The notes beneath the pieces are model-generated. The model saw nothing but the letters and a program-made list of their open reading frames with translations, was not told the DNA's origin and made no database searches. A program made the translations under genes and the position numbers. 64,000 nt of DNA from Aphanomyces cochlioides (Eukaryota > Oomycota > Saprolegniomycetes > Saprolegniales > Verrucalvaceae): assembly GCA_019828595.1 (NCBI GenBank), contig JAHQRK010000005.1, positions 3,348,001 through 3,412,000 on the forward strand. The letters are read 5' to 3'. Shown in pieces: positions 20,661 to 31,933 of the stretch. Positions within the stretch are counted from its first letter, which is position 1, and the number at the start of each line of letters is the position of its first letter.

Positions 20661-22505
20661 ATGATGCTTGCGACGGGAACGACCGTGCAGCTCAAGACTG
20701 CGATGCAGCTCGTGAAAGAGCGTCGAATTGACTTTAGAAGAGCGCAGAGGCCTGAAAATGCCGGCACTGCGCCGGTGAAAGGGTCAGTGAAGACCGCCAA
20801 CACATCGAAAACGACGGCCGCGTCGTCGTCGTCGTTGACCGACGAGATTCGAGCCTTGGTCTTATGGACACAGCCGAGAAAGATCGGCCCTGGATTGATG
20901 AATCTCGGCAATACGTGCTACCTCAACTCGGTGCTGCAGTGTCTGGCGTACTCGCCAGCGTTCGCGCAGTACTTGGTCTCAAGACCAGCGTCTGCTACCA
21001 GCAAGACCCAGCAAGGGTTCCACGCTGAACGATCCATGACACGGCTGCTTGCACAGATACACTCACCGACAACGCCACGAGTGATCCAGCCACGCGAAAT
21101 CGTCATGAGCCTCAAGCAGATCGCAAAAGGATTTCGTATCGGCCGACAGGAAGATTCACATGAGTTTTTTCGACACCTCATGGAGGCCATGCACAAATCG
21201 ACCGCAAAACAAAAGACCAACGACACATCGACGCTCGTTCATGCTGTGTTTGGCGGCACATTGCGAAGCCACGTGCGCTGTCCCAAGTGCAAATTTATCT
21301 CGGAGCGGATTGAGCCCTTCTTGGACTTGTCCTTAGAAGTGTCGAGTGGCATTTCGTCAGTGCCAGCAGCACTTGGTCATTTCACAGCCGTCGAGACATT
21401 AGATGCCGAAAATGCTTGGAAATGCGGCGGTTGTAGCCAGCGAACGCGGGCTAGCAAAGGTCTGAACGTCCACGACGTCCCGAATGCGCTTGTTCTTCAC
21501 CTGAAGCGCTTCGATGGCTTCTATGGCAAGTTGAAAAAACACATTGAGTTTGCCGAGACTCTGAATCTCAACCAAGGCAAAATCCTCACGAAGCCCATTG
21601 CGGTACAATGACGAAACCTCTCAAGATTGTCATGGACTCGATTGTAGGACGCTTCGTACTCTCTCACAGCTGTCTTGGTTCATGCTGGCGCATCGCCAGA
21701 CTGTGGTCACTACTACGCTTTCGTCAAGAGTCCAGCCGGCACTTGGCACGAAATGAACGACGAGACTGTCCGCGTCGTCAACATCAACACGGTGCTCCAA
21801 CAACGTGCGTATATGCTGTTCTACACGCGTAAAACAGCCAAGCCATTCAAGCCTGTCGTTGCGCCAAAGGCTGAAGTTACAGCACCGTTGCCAGTGCAGC
21901 AGGAAGTGCGAAAACCAGTGCCACCGATTCCAGCCAACATTGACCAGGGCGAAACCTCCCAAGAGAGTTTTAGCGACGAAGGTTCTGAGGAGTCCCAGAA
22001 AATTGTCGATGCCGAACCGGTGGAAAAGGAGACATCAAAGGTTGTCAAGGCATGGACATTCGGCCCAATTTTCACAGGCTCATTGCATCGATACCGACGG
22101 TTCCGAACTGCTTGGAAAAGGTATCAAACTACAAGTGTGGTCGTCACTGCCAAGACGAAGAAGCTTACTGCAGCCGCGACACCTGCACCACTCGTAGTGA
22201 AGAAGGCTGGCTTTGTACCTCATCGCAAGTTCCAGAATAGTTTACTCTCTGCAGATGTTCCTCAATGGCGCGACGAAGACGAAGACGTGTCTGCTGAACT
22301 CCAGAAGGAGCACAACCAAAAGGTCCGGCAGCTCAACTCCGAGTTGTGGCAAGCCAAGCGTAGCAAGCAGCTGGATTATTGGGACCAGACTCTAGACCAA
22401 GGCAAGCTGAAGAAGATCAAAAAGCGCAAGGAATTCGTCGCGAACGAAGGCAGAATGAACCAGTTCCAGCGAGCATTAGATGCCAAGAAAGCCAAACGAC
22501 ACTAA
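20661..22505 (+). CDS. Ubiquitin-specific protease, USP36/42-like
   Basis: Two exons; the intron (about 21603-21648) joins KPIA to DASYSLTAVLVHAG. The peptidase C19 core is complete. The Cys box is GLMNLGNTCYLNSVLQCLAY (catalytic Cys at residue 86), followed by the QEDSHEF box. A zinc-binding CPKC...CGGC pair comes next, then the His box SPDCGHYYAFVK and WHEMNDETV (Asp/Asn). The C-terminal 200 residues are Lys-rich and end with a KKIKKRKEF/KKAKRH nucleolar-like signal. This layout matches USP36-type deubiquitinases that act in the nucleolus. It removes ubiquitin from ribosome-biogenesis factors in other eukaryotes; the same role here is inference. Confidence 0.88.
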
Positions 22506-22636
22506 CTTAACACAATTGAGTTGTCCTGTATATAAAGTCTCAAGGGTTGACGTTTTGTACATAATTAACTATACTAGTGTATTAAAATAGAAAGGTTTAT
22601 GATACATTGATTTTGAGAAGATGAAAAATTGCAAAA

Positions 22637-23443
22637 ATGTTTTTTCGCCTCCGCTCGGCAGTGCTGTGGCAGCGGCGCGCCTTAAGCACTTCGTCGCTTG
22701 ATTTGATCGCTTTGATCAAAGCCAGCCAAGCCGACATTGCACTTGAAACGCTGTCTGATGGTGCCTCTTGTACGCCGCAAACTATGGACTGGGCCACCAC
22801 GGATGCGTATGGATCCACAGCATTGACACTGGCAGCTCGTGGTGGCCACATTGCGCTTTGCCAAGCGATTCTGCCACACGTGACGTCTGACGTACTCAAC
22901 CAAGCCAATATGTTTGGCTCCACTGCACTCATGTGCGCGTCAGCTTCAGGCCACATGGCAGTCTGCAAAGTGCTTCTGGAAGCTGGAGCTGACGTTCAAG
23001 TTCGTACTCGCTACGGCTCGACAGCATTGAGCAAAGCTGCCGAAGCAGGGCATGATGCGATTGTGACTCTTCTTCTCGCGAAGGGAGCTGAGCCAACGGC
23101 GAATGTCATGGGCAAGACGCCTTGGGATTTGGCAAAGGAAAAAGGCCACGTCTTGACCGCTGCACCTCCCGTCCAGAACGAAGCACAGCCAGTGAGCGCG
23201 CGAGTGACTCGCATCATAAGCTCTGCGCACGTCGAGTGTGTCTTGGCAAGCGATGGCTCTGCCGTCATTGCGACGAAGCAAGATAACAGACTCGTACCTG
23301 TGAACGCTGAAGTTCGTTTGGTTCACGATGACCAAGGCAGCTACAGACTCCATGAATTGGTCAGTAGCGTGACAAAGCAGCGTTGCCTGCATCCCCGTCG
23401 TGCCTACGAGAAGAAATGCGTTGACTGTCCTGAACGCCGTTAG
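22637..23443 (+). CDS. Ankyrin-repeat protein with possible mitochondrial presequence
   Basis: A 268-residue single-exon protein. The first 20 residues are Arg-rich and amphipathic without acids (MFFRLRSAVLWQRRALSTSS), typical of a mitochondrial targeting peptide. Residues about 50-165 hold four canonical ankyrin repeats (GSTALTLAARGGHIALC, GSTALMCASASGHMAVCKVL, GSTALSKAAEAGHDAIVTLLL and a closing GKTPWDLAKEKGH). The remaining 100 residues include a Cys pair near the end (KKCVDCPERR) that could bind metal. It is distinct from the FLH-type ankyrin family at 12620-13979 and resembles generic ankyrin proteins. The function is unknown. Confidence 0.8.
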   Translation: MFFRLRSAVLWQRRALSTSSLDLIALIKASQADIALETLSDGASCTPQTMDWATTDAYGSTALTLAARGGHIALCQAILPHVTSDVLNQANMFGSTALMCASASGHMAVCKVLLEAGADVQVRTRYGSTALSKAAEAGHDAIVTLLLAKGAEPTANVMGKTPWDLAKEKGHVLTAAPPVQNEAQPVSARVTRIISSAHVECVLASDGSAVIATKQDNRLVPVNAEVRLVHDDQGSYRLHELVSSVTKQRCLHPRRAYEKKCVDCPERR

Positions 23444-24173
23444 GAATAGCGTATCCTTGCTTTCGGGATAAATGATTTCTCCGTCAAGCTACTGGTACTT
23501 GATCTTCATGACCTTCCTTCAACAACTTCAAGCGGATGGATTCTCAAGGAAGTTGGCAATGACTGTTCCAACGTTCTCCATCCTGATCCTCTCGCAATCC
23601 AACACAACTCGTTCAATCTTCATGAAGACTTCGCAACTCTTTCAGAGATGATGCCCTTCTATTGAACTGACTACTCGTTTCTTTTCACAGTCAATCCAAC
23701 CTCACGGTAGCCTATCGTCTCTTAACTTCACAATCCAACGACGCATAGCTGGTTAATAGGCATGGATCTTACCGCGAGGACTCCCTTTTGGATGTTGTCT
23801 CCAGCCTGGAAGGCTCTTCCGTGCTCTACGTCCTTCCAATCCGCAAGACACCCCTGCATCTTCAGTCATCGCCATGGATTTCATTGCACGTCATATGAAA
23901 TCCATTTGACGTGCAATGAGTTGAATTCCGGATAAATCGAATACTGTACTCTCAGTATGACCTCTGTTTAAAGTAAAATTGAATAATAACATTACTGTAT
24001 AGTGACAATTAAACTATGTTTAGTCCTCATGGTGAGTAGGTTTTGTCATTAAACGAGGGACAATTAACATCAGCTGGGGGATTTCCCTTGAAATGTTATC
24101 CGGATGACGAAGGAATTGATTTTCTTTTTTTGATTGAGGGGATCAGTTTGGAATTTGCGCTCAAGATCAAAAG
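23444..24173. promoter_or_regulatory. Intergenic region with nested palindromes and TCCGGAT sites
   Basis: A 730-bp gap without a supportable gene. At 23881-23919, TCATTGCACGTCA is followed by a 13-nt loop and TGACGTGCAATGA, a perfect 13-bp inverted repeat. A second overlapping inverted repeat (ATGGATTTCAT/ATGAAATCCAT, about 23874-23906) shares part of it. TTCCGGATAAATCG follows at about 23926, and TTATCCGGATGACG at about 24097, 75 bp before the M13 peptidase start. The palindrome contains a CRE-like TGACGTG core, so transcription-factor binding is a plausible role. Confidence 0.5.
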
Positions 24174-26223
24174 ATGGCGCCGAATCATGGTCTTCCCCTC
24201 GATACGATGAATCAAACGGCGGATCCGCGCCAAGACTTTAGCGATTTTGCATGGGGCAAGTGGATTGCGAAGAATCCGATCCCAGACGAATATGCGTCAT
24301 GGGGTATTTTCCACAAGTTGCGCGACGAAGTGTTGGCGAATTTGCGCACGCTCTGCGATGAATTGGCGGGACAAGAAGAGACACTTCAAGTGGGAACGCC
24401 AAGTGCACACGTTGCTCAGTTCTGGAAGACTGCCATGGACGAAGCTGGTGTGGAGAAACAAGGCGTGACAGCAATTGGTCCCCTTTTTGCACGTATTGAT
24501 GCCGTTGAATCGGCTGAAGCCTTCATCGAAACTGCAGCCTTTTTGCATACACATGGCATTGAAAATCTCTTTTCAGTCGCTGTTGAACCTGACCTAAAAC
24601 AGTCGGACATCATGCGCTTTTTCGTCGCGCAAGGTGGTCTTGGATTGCCAGATCGCGATTACTACACTGAAGCTGACAAAGCGCCTTTGCTTCAAGCGTA
24701 CCGAGAACACATTGTCAAGGTGTGGAATCTCTATCATGGAGACAATGCCTCCGGAGAGAATATTGCCACTGAAATTGTTGAGTTGGAAACCAAATTGGCT
24801 GTTGTTTCGCGAACCCGTACTGCCATGCGTGATATTCAATCCTTGTACAACAAACGATCGGAAGCTGATCTCCGTGCTGCGCCATTTTCGTGGGAATCTG
24901 TGTTCCGCGGCTACAATTTCCCAATTCCCGAGTTTTTGATTGAAGCCACACCAGAATTTTTCACGTTCCTTGTCGAAAACTTGACTGTAGAAGCTTTGCC
25001 ACGCTACAAGCAGTATGTCAAGTGGCAAATCCTTCGACAACTGTCGCCCTATTTGCCAGCGGTCTACGTCCAAGCCGACTTCGAACTTTCCCAAAAGCTT
25101 TCTGGCACGAAAGAACTCGCTCCTCGATGGAAACGTGTTGTTGGTACTCTGAACTCTGTCTGCGGAGAATTGATGGGCAAAGTGTATTGCGAAAAGTTTT
25201 TTTCGTCAGAGGCAAAGACCGCCATGCTCGAGCTTGTGAACTACCTCAAGCTCGCATTGCGCGAGAAGATTGGCCAATTGGAATGGATGACCCCAGCAAC
25301 GAAGGAGCGATCTTTGGAGAAACTCGAAGCTTTCCGTGCCAAGATTGGATACCCAGACCAGTGGCTCGACCTCTCGACAATTCACTTGTCTGGCACATAC
25401 GCTGACATGGTGCTTGAGCTCCATCGATTCAACGTCAGCGACATGTTCAGCCGTGCCAACAAAGCGCCTGAAACGTGGCGATGGGAAATGCCTCCTCAAG
25501 TTGTCAATGCTTACTACCATCCCATGTTCAATGAAATCGTCTTTCCCGCGGCGATTTTGCAGCATCCGGCCTACAGCGTACGTTATTTACTCCATTTCCT
25601 ATCGACTAAGGACTCCGTAGTTGGACCGTGATATTGCCATGAACTTTGGTGCTATTGGAGCCGTCATTGGCCATGAAATGACGCATGGTTTTGATGATCA
25701 AGGTCGTCTTTTCGACTACAAGGGCAATATGATTGAATGGTGGACGCCGGTATGTCCTGGTGAATCTTTATGGAGATCTCGTGCAAAATGTCATTTGTAG
25801 GAGGATGTGACTGCGTTCAATGAACGTGCCAAGGTGGTTGTAGAGCAATTTAACGGCTACACTGTCTTGGGCAAGAATGTCAATGGCCAAATGACCCTTG
25901 GTGAAAATATTGCCGACATCGGCGGGCTTAAGATCGCCTACCGTGCAATGGAGCTCTATTTTGCCGACCATCCAAATGCTAAGCCAGGCCTCATCGATGG
26001 CTTTACACCTGAACAACGCTTCTTCTTGTCGTGGTCGCAATTCTGGGCCACCAACACGCGAGACGAGCAAGCTATCAAGCTCCTCTCCATTGATGTGCAC
26101 AGTCCTGGTCATTTGCGTTCCTTTGTCCCACTCAAGAATTTGCCAGAGTTCCATGCTGCATTCAACGTCAAGGAGACTGATGGTATGTATCTCCCCGATG
26201 AACAACGCGCAGCCGTATGGTAG
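24174..26223 (+). CDS. M13 family zinc metallopeptidase (neprilysin/PepO-like)
   Basis: Three exons, introns at about 25580-25623 and 25750-25800. The N-terminal M13 domain starts at once with [15 protein letters not shown]. The catalytic exon has [18 protein letters not shown], the HExxH zinc site plus the conserved Asp. The third exon has [14 protein letters not shown], the ExxxD third zinc ligand, followed by [11 protein letters not shown]. The family substrate-binding [19 protein letters not shown] is present before the first intron. There is no signal peptide or membrane anchor, so unlike animal neprilysins it appears cytosolic, as in bacterial PepO. It cleaves oligopeptides. The usual C-terminal CxxW ends here as AAVW, without the Cys, consistent with a reducing compartment. 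Confidence 0.93.
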
Positions 26224-26518
26224 CTGCATTCTCCAACGCAACCTTCACCTCCATCTCATGTAACGCCTAGCTCCTCTAGCTCTTTTTTACATTGTTAACT
26301 TGATTCTATTTCACTATCTATCTCCTCTCACTGCACTGAGCAGCCACACTTAGTTTAATGACGCCCTCTGAAGCGGGTCCTCGCTAACTCTCGGATAGCA
26401 TTGAGGATGCCCCCAGCCTTTCCTCGAAGATAGGCAGCTATTGGAGAAGCCTGTGAGGGATGTACATGGCCTGACGAGAGCACAACGAGTGTCTATTGCA
26501 TCTAAAATATACATGGTC
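26224..26518. other. Convergent intergenic gap
   Basis: About 295 bp between the M13 stop and the stop of the next gene on the other strand. No domain-bearing frame is visible. T/C-rich tracts just after 26223 fit 3' untranslated sequence. Confidence 0.4.
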
Positions 26519-26932
26519 TTAATACGCCTGGGTTTCATTGAGCCACTTCTCGAGGCCTTTGATGGGCTTGGCCTTCAACACAGCAGCGCGATGTTCTTCG
26601 AGCTTCTTAGGCATGGCTTCCATAGCAGCTTGGATCTTCTTGACACGTTCTTCTTCTCGGCGTTCATTTGCGTGTCCCTTAGGAGGTCGCATGACCGTGT
26701 GCTTCTTTGGAGCATCCCAAGCGGCCAACCAGCCGCCTTGGCCAGGTGTCCATGTGCCAACCGTTCCATTTCGGATCGCCGTCTTCTTGATCGTCGCCTG
26801 TTGACGAAGAGACAGCATAGGCTTTTGCCATCGGCCTTTGACGAGCGTCGGACGCAACGCAGAGGCAGCTTCTTCCGCGCTCAATTGAAGGAACCGTTGC
26901 ATCGTTTGGTCAAGTTGCCACTTTGTCGCCAC
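26519..26932 (-). CDS. Probable mitochondrial large-subunit protein (mL59-like)
   Basis: A 137-residue basic protein. The middle part, RPTLVKGRWQKPMLSLRQQA followed by a Thr-Ile-Lys-Lys-Thr-Ala helix and a Gly-rich WTPGQGGW turn, resembles the mL59 signature of fungal and protist mitoribosomes, in which a GRWxxPxxSLRxQA pattern is followed by a basic helix. The C-terminal half is a charged helix (NERREEERVKKIQ). There is no clear presequence, but the first 20 residues are amphipathic. Assignment rests on recall of the family pattern only; it could be another mitoribosomal or assembly protein. Confidence 0.5.
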   Translation of the reverse strand: MATKWQLDQTMQRFLQLSAEEAASALRPTLVKGRWQKPMLSLRQQATIKKTAIRNGTVGTWTPGQGGWLAAWDAPKKHTVMRPPKGHANERREEERVKKIQAAMEAMPKKLEEHRAAVLKAKPIKGLEKWLNETQAY

Positions 26933-27194
26933 TCAGTCCAGCAAGATGTCCAATCAATTCTCATTGGCTCAATAGAACAATCGTACTTAATTTACATAAA
27001 ATTTCAGCCAATCAAATAATTTCAAAAATTATTTTAAGCCAATTAAAATGCTTTATTGCATTATTTTAGCCAAATTTTGTCCAATTATATTTTAAAATAT
27101 CGTATTTAGTGATTTTTCGAGAATTTGTCTCGTATTTAATTGAAAATCCTGGAGAGGTGCAAATCTTTCCACAGTTGACAAGAAGCAAGGAACT
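26933..27194. promoter_or_regulatory. CCAAT-rich promoter region upstream of NudC
   Basis: Within 260 AT-rich bases there are at least six CCAAT or ATTGG pentamers (for example GATGTCCAATCAATTC, TCATTGGCTC, AGCCAATCAAA, AAGCCAATTAAA, TGTCCAATTAT). The two flanking genes diverge from here. Similar clusters lie at 35041-35200 and 50460-50940. Confidence 0.5.
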
Positions 27195-28121
27195 ATGAGC
27201 GACGATCGATTTGACGGCCTGTTGATGCAAATGGCTCAGCAACAACAAGGTATTGAGCCCATGCTTAGCACCGTCTTTGGATTCCTCCGCCGTAAGACGG
27301 ATTTTTTCTCTGGCGCGACACAAGAGACGATTGAGCAAATGGTGTTGAATGTGCTACGCAAGGAAGCTGCGATTGCCGAACGCGAACGATACGATCGCAA
27401 AGTGCAAGAGGAAAAGGAAAAGAAGAAGCGCTTGGAAGCTAAACGAAAGAAGGAAGAAGCTGAAGCTCAATCTCGCTTTGAAGAAATCACTGACGACGAA
27501 GTGCCAGCAACTAAACCGACTCCAGCTACGAATGTTGTTGTGCCACCGAAGACGCAAAAGGTTGACAATCCTGCCAATGACGACAATGATGAAGGAAATG
27601 ACGGTACACCACCGCTTGAAGGCAATGGTGGCAAGACAGACGTGTACGTATGGACACAAACGCTGCAAGAAGCACAGGTGACAATTCCAGTCCCTCAAGG
27701 CACAGTGTCGAAGCAAGTCGTGGTGGATTTGCGCTCGAAGACACTCAAAGTTGGACTGAAGAATCAACCGCTCCTAATTGACGGTGAATTGCACAAGAAG
27801 ATCAAGGTTGAAGACAGTTTTTGGACGCTGGAAGACTCGAATCGCATTTGCGTGTACCTCCAGAAGGAGAACCAAATGGAGTGGTGGAAGTGCATCATCA
27901 CCGGCGATGTTGAGATCGACACGAAGAAAGTCCAGCCGGAGAACTCGAAACTGAGCGACTTGGACGGCGAGACTCGACAAACCGTCGAGAAGATGATGTT
28001 TGACCAGCGACAGAAGCAAATGGGTCTGCCCACGAGTGACGAATTGAGCAAACAGGAGATCCTCAACAAGTTCATGGCGGCGCATCCCGAAATGGACTTC
28101 AGCAAAGCCAAGATAAACTAG
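27195..28121 (+). CDS. nudC: Nuclear distribution protein NudC
   Basis: A 308-residue intronless gene. The N-terminal NudC helix (DDRFDGLLMQMAQQQQGIEP), a long Lys/Glu coiled coil (residues 60-95), an acidic linker and then the CS (p23-like) domain from about residue 150 are all present. The domain carries the family marks YVWTQTLQEAQVTIPVP, VEDSFWTLED and EWWKCIITGDVEID. The C-terminal helix has MMFDQRQKQMGLPTSDE, near-invariant in NudC. NudC is an Hsp90 co-chaperone stabilising dynein/LIS1 factors and needed for cytokinesis and nuclear movement. The stop lies 3 bp from the stop of the convergent ELMO gene. Confidence 0.95.
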   Translation: MSDDRFDGLLMQMAQQQQGIEPMLSTVFGFLRRKTDFFSGATQETIEQMVLNVLRKEAAIAERERYDRKVQEEKEKKKRLEAKRKKEEAEAQSRFEEITDDEVPATKPTPATNVVVPPKTQKVDNPANDDNDEGNDGTPPLEGNGGKTDVYVWTQTLQEAQVTIPVPQGTVSKQVVVDLRSKTLKVGLKNQPLLIDGELHKKIKVEDSFWTLEDSNRICVYLQKENQMEWWKCIITGDVEIDTKKVQPENSKLSDLDGETRQTVEKMMFDQRQKQMGLPTSDELSKQEILNKFMAAHPEMDFSKAKIN

Positions 28122-28124
28122 TCT

Positions 28125-31100
28125 CTATGCATTCAAATCTGTCAAATCTTCAACATTTGAGCTGGGTGTGCTTCCACGCGACACGGCGAGAGCCGTCGCC
28201 ATTTCCTCAATGAGTTGCTGTGGAGTGTTTTCTCCAGCTGTCGTCGTGTCCTTGAGCAAGATGGGAAAGTCGACTTGACCTTGCTTGGTCTTCCATTCGG
28301 AGAACAACTTGGCCGCCATCGCGCTGTACAACTACGAAAGTTGTGAGCAAGGGATGGAAAGCATGAGCGCATTGTACCTTGTTGACAGCGATCATGACAT
28401 CTTTTTCCTTGTTGCAGATGGCAATAAGACGACCGCGGCGCAGAGTGACGAGTGACTGGACACTTAGATTGAGCAGCACGCAGCACAGTGGGAAATGGTA
28501 AGTTTCATCGAGAGAGGCAGCAAACAGCTTCGCAGCAATGTCAGGATAAGTCTCGACCAGATAGAGAATCTGTAGCAGGCCAAGCATACCAGCGCCTCGC
28601 AGGTCTGTGGATGGATCATTCCCTTGAAAACCAACGACTTCCCAATGCGATCCACTCAATGGACATTCGCCACGTACATTTGTCAACTATCCAAACAGAG
28701 CGGACTCAATAACGTGATGGAGTCGGCAGTGTACCCTTTGGTAGATGGTTTGTAGCATGCGGTAGTGCTCAGAGATGGATGAATCCAAACCACATCGCGC
28801 AATGCAAAAGACCTGCAATGGAGCCAGCATGAGTCTTGAGAACGACAAAACTTTCTGGGTCTTACGAGATCTCGCTGTTCAGTGGCTGATGGAAAGTTCA
28901 AGACGAGAGGACGAAAGCACGACAAGCAGCCTGACGACGGCGACGCGTCTTCATCTTCGACCACGATGGAGTCATGATGGATGTGAACGTAAGGAGCCTC
29001 TTGAAAATGGGTAAATGCTTCCTTGAACCCAATCAAGCGGAAGGGCTCAGTGTTCTGAGCTTTGCGCTCCTTATGGAAGGTCTCAACGTTGGCCCACTCA
29101 GCTTCATGGGCCGCACGTTCTTCATCAATTTGACTTTGTTCCGTGTGCACGTCGTGCTCTTTTTCTTCTTCGCCATCTTCCTCCTCGATGACTTCGATAG
29201 ATCCACGATAAACTTCTGTCGCTTTTGTGTCTTTAACATCCTGCACGGCCACTTCTTGGTCTCCTAAGCCCCGCTTGTACATGTCGTGCATCTAAAGTTC
29301 AGATCAATAAAATTCAAACCATTCGAGCAAACCTCCGTCAAGACAGCTTTGCCACCGCTGCCGCCATCTTCATTGTCTTCTGTGATTGCAACGACATTTT
29401 TCTCTCGCTCAATATCCTCTCGCTCTTGTAATGTGGCTCGTAAAATCTCGGCAGATATATTGGCTTGCTTGGCCGCTTCTCTGTCGAGCGCAACTTGTTG
29501 CTTGAATGCTACTTCGACTTGGGATTCATCTTCCAGTGCGACTTCGTCAAATTCATCCGAATGAGCAATGTCTTTGGCAGAGTGAATGGGGATTCCTAAG
29601 TCTGCGATGTCTGTTTCGCCGCTGATTGAGTAAGGAGCGGTGGCGTCTTTGGTCTTTTTCTTTTCGTACGCAATCCCAAACGTCGAGGACGGTGCCGAGG
29701 CTTCGGCAATCTCTTGGCGTTCTGTGGACTCGATAGCCATGCTAAGAGCGTCAGCAAGAGGATTCTCGGACTTTGTCACTGGGGCTCGAACTGTCTTGGC
29801 CAGCTCAGGATTTACTTCAAGCTCGTCGTCATCGTCGTCGAATGTCGACGCGCGCAAGTTCAAAGGCGCTGGAACCTCAACAGGAGTGTCCTGTAAGAGT
29901 TCATTCGTTCAGTTCGTTGGTGAAGTGCTTTCTTACATCATCAGAGTCAGACTCGTCGCTGTCAAAATTTTTGCGTGACGGCGTTTCCTTTGGAGAAGCA
30001 GTAACTTCTTCACGCGATTGTGTTTCAAATACTTCTGTCGGCTCTGAAGGCGTGGGCTCTAGACGAGAGTCAGATTGCCATCTTCCACGCAGTGTTCGTA
30101 CGAGCTGCCACATTTTCAAGATACGATGGCGCTGCAGGAGGATGTATTTGTTCTCGTGACTCGTTTTCAGCTGGTGGAATGTCTTGTGATGATATTTCAT
30201 TGTCTGTCGGCGCTAGGGAAGACAACATTATTCGTGGACTGTCGGTGATAGACTTACTAGGCGACGTGACAAGATCGGCTGGCGCGACATTATCTTGCGT
30301 AATCTCAGCATAACAAGGTGGTGGCTCATCAATTGTGGGGATGTCAAATGGATTGGTTGAGTTCTGGGTTCCATTTTCCACCAGCGAGGTTTCCAGTGGT
30401 GCATCATCATCCTTTTCGACTGGCGTATTTATGTCGGAAGTGGACTTGACTGTCGCAGCTCCGGTCGCAAGAGCTTCGTCTTTTGCGTCAATCGGGCTTG
30501 TATCTTGGACAAGACTGTCACCTTGGATAGACTCTGGGGTATCTGGACAACGATTGTCATGGTCTGATGAGTCGTTCGCTGGTTGTTCGGAGTAATCGAC
30601 TGAAGGATCAGTGTCGACTGGTAGAGTAGTGACGTCTTGAACCACAGTGTTCGCTTGCAGTTCGTCACCATCTACTGCGTTACCCGACAGATCATCTTGA
30701 GCCCCTGGAGATACGAGTCCAAATTCTTCTACTTGATCAACATTGCTTTTGTTGGCAACAGCATGGTCGTCTGGCAGGTCGTCGTGTACGCCGGGGGGAA
30801 TAACTTGGTCCTCCTGTGACTCGTTGATGTGATCTTCACCGTCCTTTTGCACACTCTTTGCTGGTAGATCAAACGGTTCTGACGATGAAACAGCAACAAC
30901 TTCAGGGGTATCTGGGCTCAGGTCTGACGCTGTTTCCTCAACTGCTTCCAAGGGTGAATCAGGTGTAACTTCGTGAAAAGCTCCATCTTCACTATCATGC
31001 CCGAACGCATCCAGATCTGGTAATGTGGTTTGGACGATATCTTGCGTTGTCTCCAAAGACTGTGTTGGGGGATTACTTAGAACAGCTTCGTGAAGGCCGC

Positions 31101-31683
31101 TTGGTTCCAATGTGCTATCAGTCTTGTCAGGATCTGCAGATTCTTTTTCAAGTGAACTGTTTGCTTCTTCTCTTAGTTCAGTGTCTTGGTGAACATCGTC
31201 ATCAAGCGAGCGCACATCGTCGGCTTCATTTGCATCGTCAGATGACATTGTGGCCATGATGTCATTGACTAGATCTGACACTCCTCTCACATGAAATCAT
31301 CACCTCGGTTAGCGTACCGTCTTGCAATGTGTCGCTGACTGGAGCAGGGGAGCTAACTTCTGTCCAGCTCGTTGAATCTGGAGAATGCTCATCAATATGA
31401 ATAGCATCAAAGTACGATCCATCGTCACTTCCAAGTTCTACGAAGAGATCACAAACCCTCCTTGACAAAGATTCGTACGGCGTTCTGGTGGATGTGCTTG
31501 AGAGGGCGACGCTGTCTCTTCAGTTTCTGTCTCAAAGAACTCGTGGAACTCTTCGTCACTTTCCCCCGTCGGCTCGGCTGAGCGAACGTTGCTCTCGTCA
31601 TTGTTTCGCGACGATGCTTTCATCATGCGCTTTGACTTCTTTCGCTTCACACGATGGCCCTCTATTCGTCGTTGTCTTACCAT
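28125..31683 (-). CDS. ELMO-domain protein with long acidic N-terminus
   Basis: A large multi-exon gene. The C-terminal part carries an ELMO (CED12) domain: ISEHYRMLQTIYQR, then GSHWEVVGFQGNDPSTDLRG and GMLGLLQILYLVETYP, with introns at about 28690, 28810 and 28340. ELMO domains act as GEFs with DOCK proteins or as GAPs for Arf/Arl GTPases (the single-protein ELMOD type). No armadillo repeats are seen, so the ELMOD-like GAP role is more likely. Upstream, about 700 residues (31290-30070 and neighbouring exons) are Asp/Glu/Ser/Thr-rich with no fold, probably disordered. The first exon is uncertain: an ATG at 31683 (MVRQRRIEGHRVKRK) or an alternative frame from about 31745. The promoter shows TCCGGATAA at 31788-31811. 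Confidence 0.75.
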
Positions 31684-31785
31684 CAATCCACAGCCGCATC
31701 GTACCGATCATTCCTGCTGAAGCCGCAGGGGTCGCCTCCATCTTTCCTACCTTTTTGAACAATGGCATTGAAACTCCCAATTTAG

Positions 31786-31811
31786 CACCCGGATAAGTCT
31801 CCGGATAAAGT
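31786..31811. promoter_or_regulatory. Two CCGGATAA motifs in a divergent promoter
   Basis: CCCGGATAAGTC is followed immediately by TCTCCGGATAAAG, between the ELMO gene (-) and the Na+/H+ exchanger (+). It is part of the recurrent promoter motif described in the findings. Confidence 0.5.
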
Positions 31812-31933
31812 GTCTTTTCGTCCTTTCTACGAATGTTTTAAATTTATATACTAAAATCAATATTAAATTAAATTCGGGAAATAAAATAGATCGTGGATTC
31901 CATTTTGCGCGCCATTTCTGAATTCGACGCGTC

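Noticed and set aside
30335..30819. Forward-strand ORFs over the acidic part of the ELMO gene
   Set aside because: They are mirror translations of Asp/Glu/Ser-rich codons on the other strand and lack any motif.
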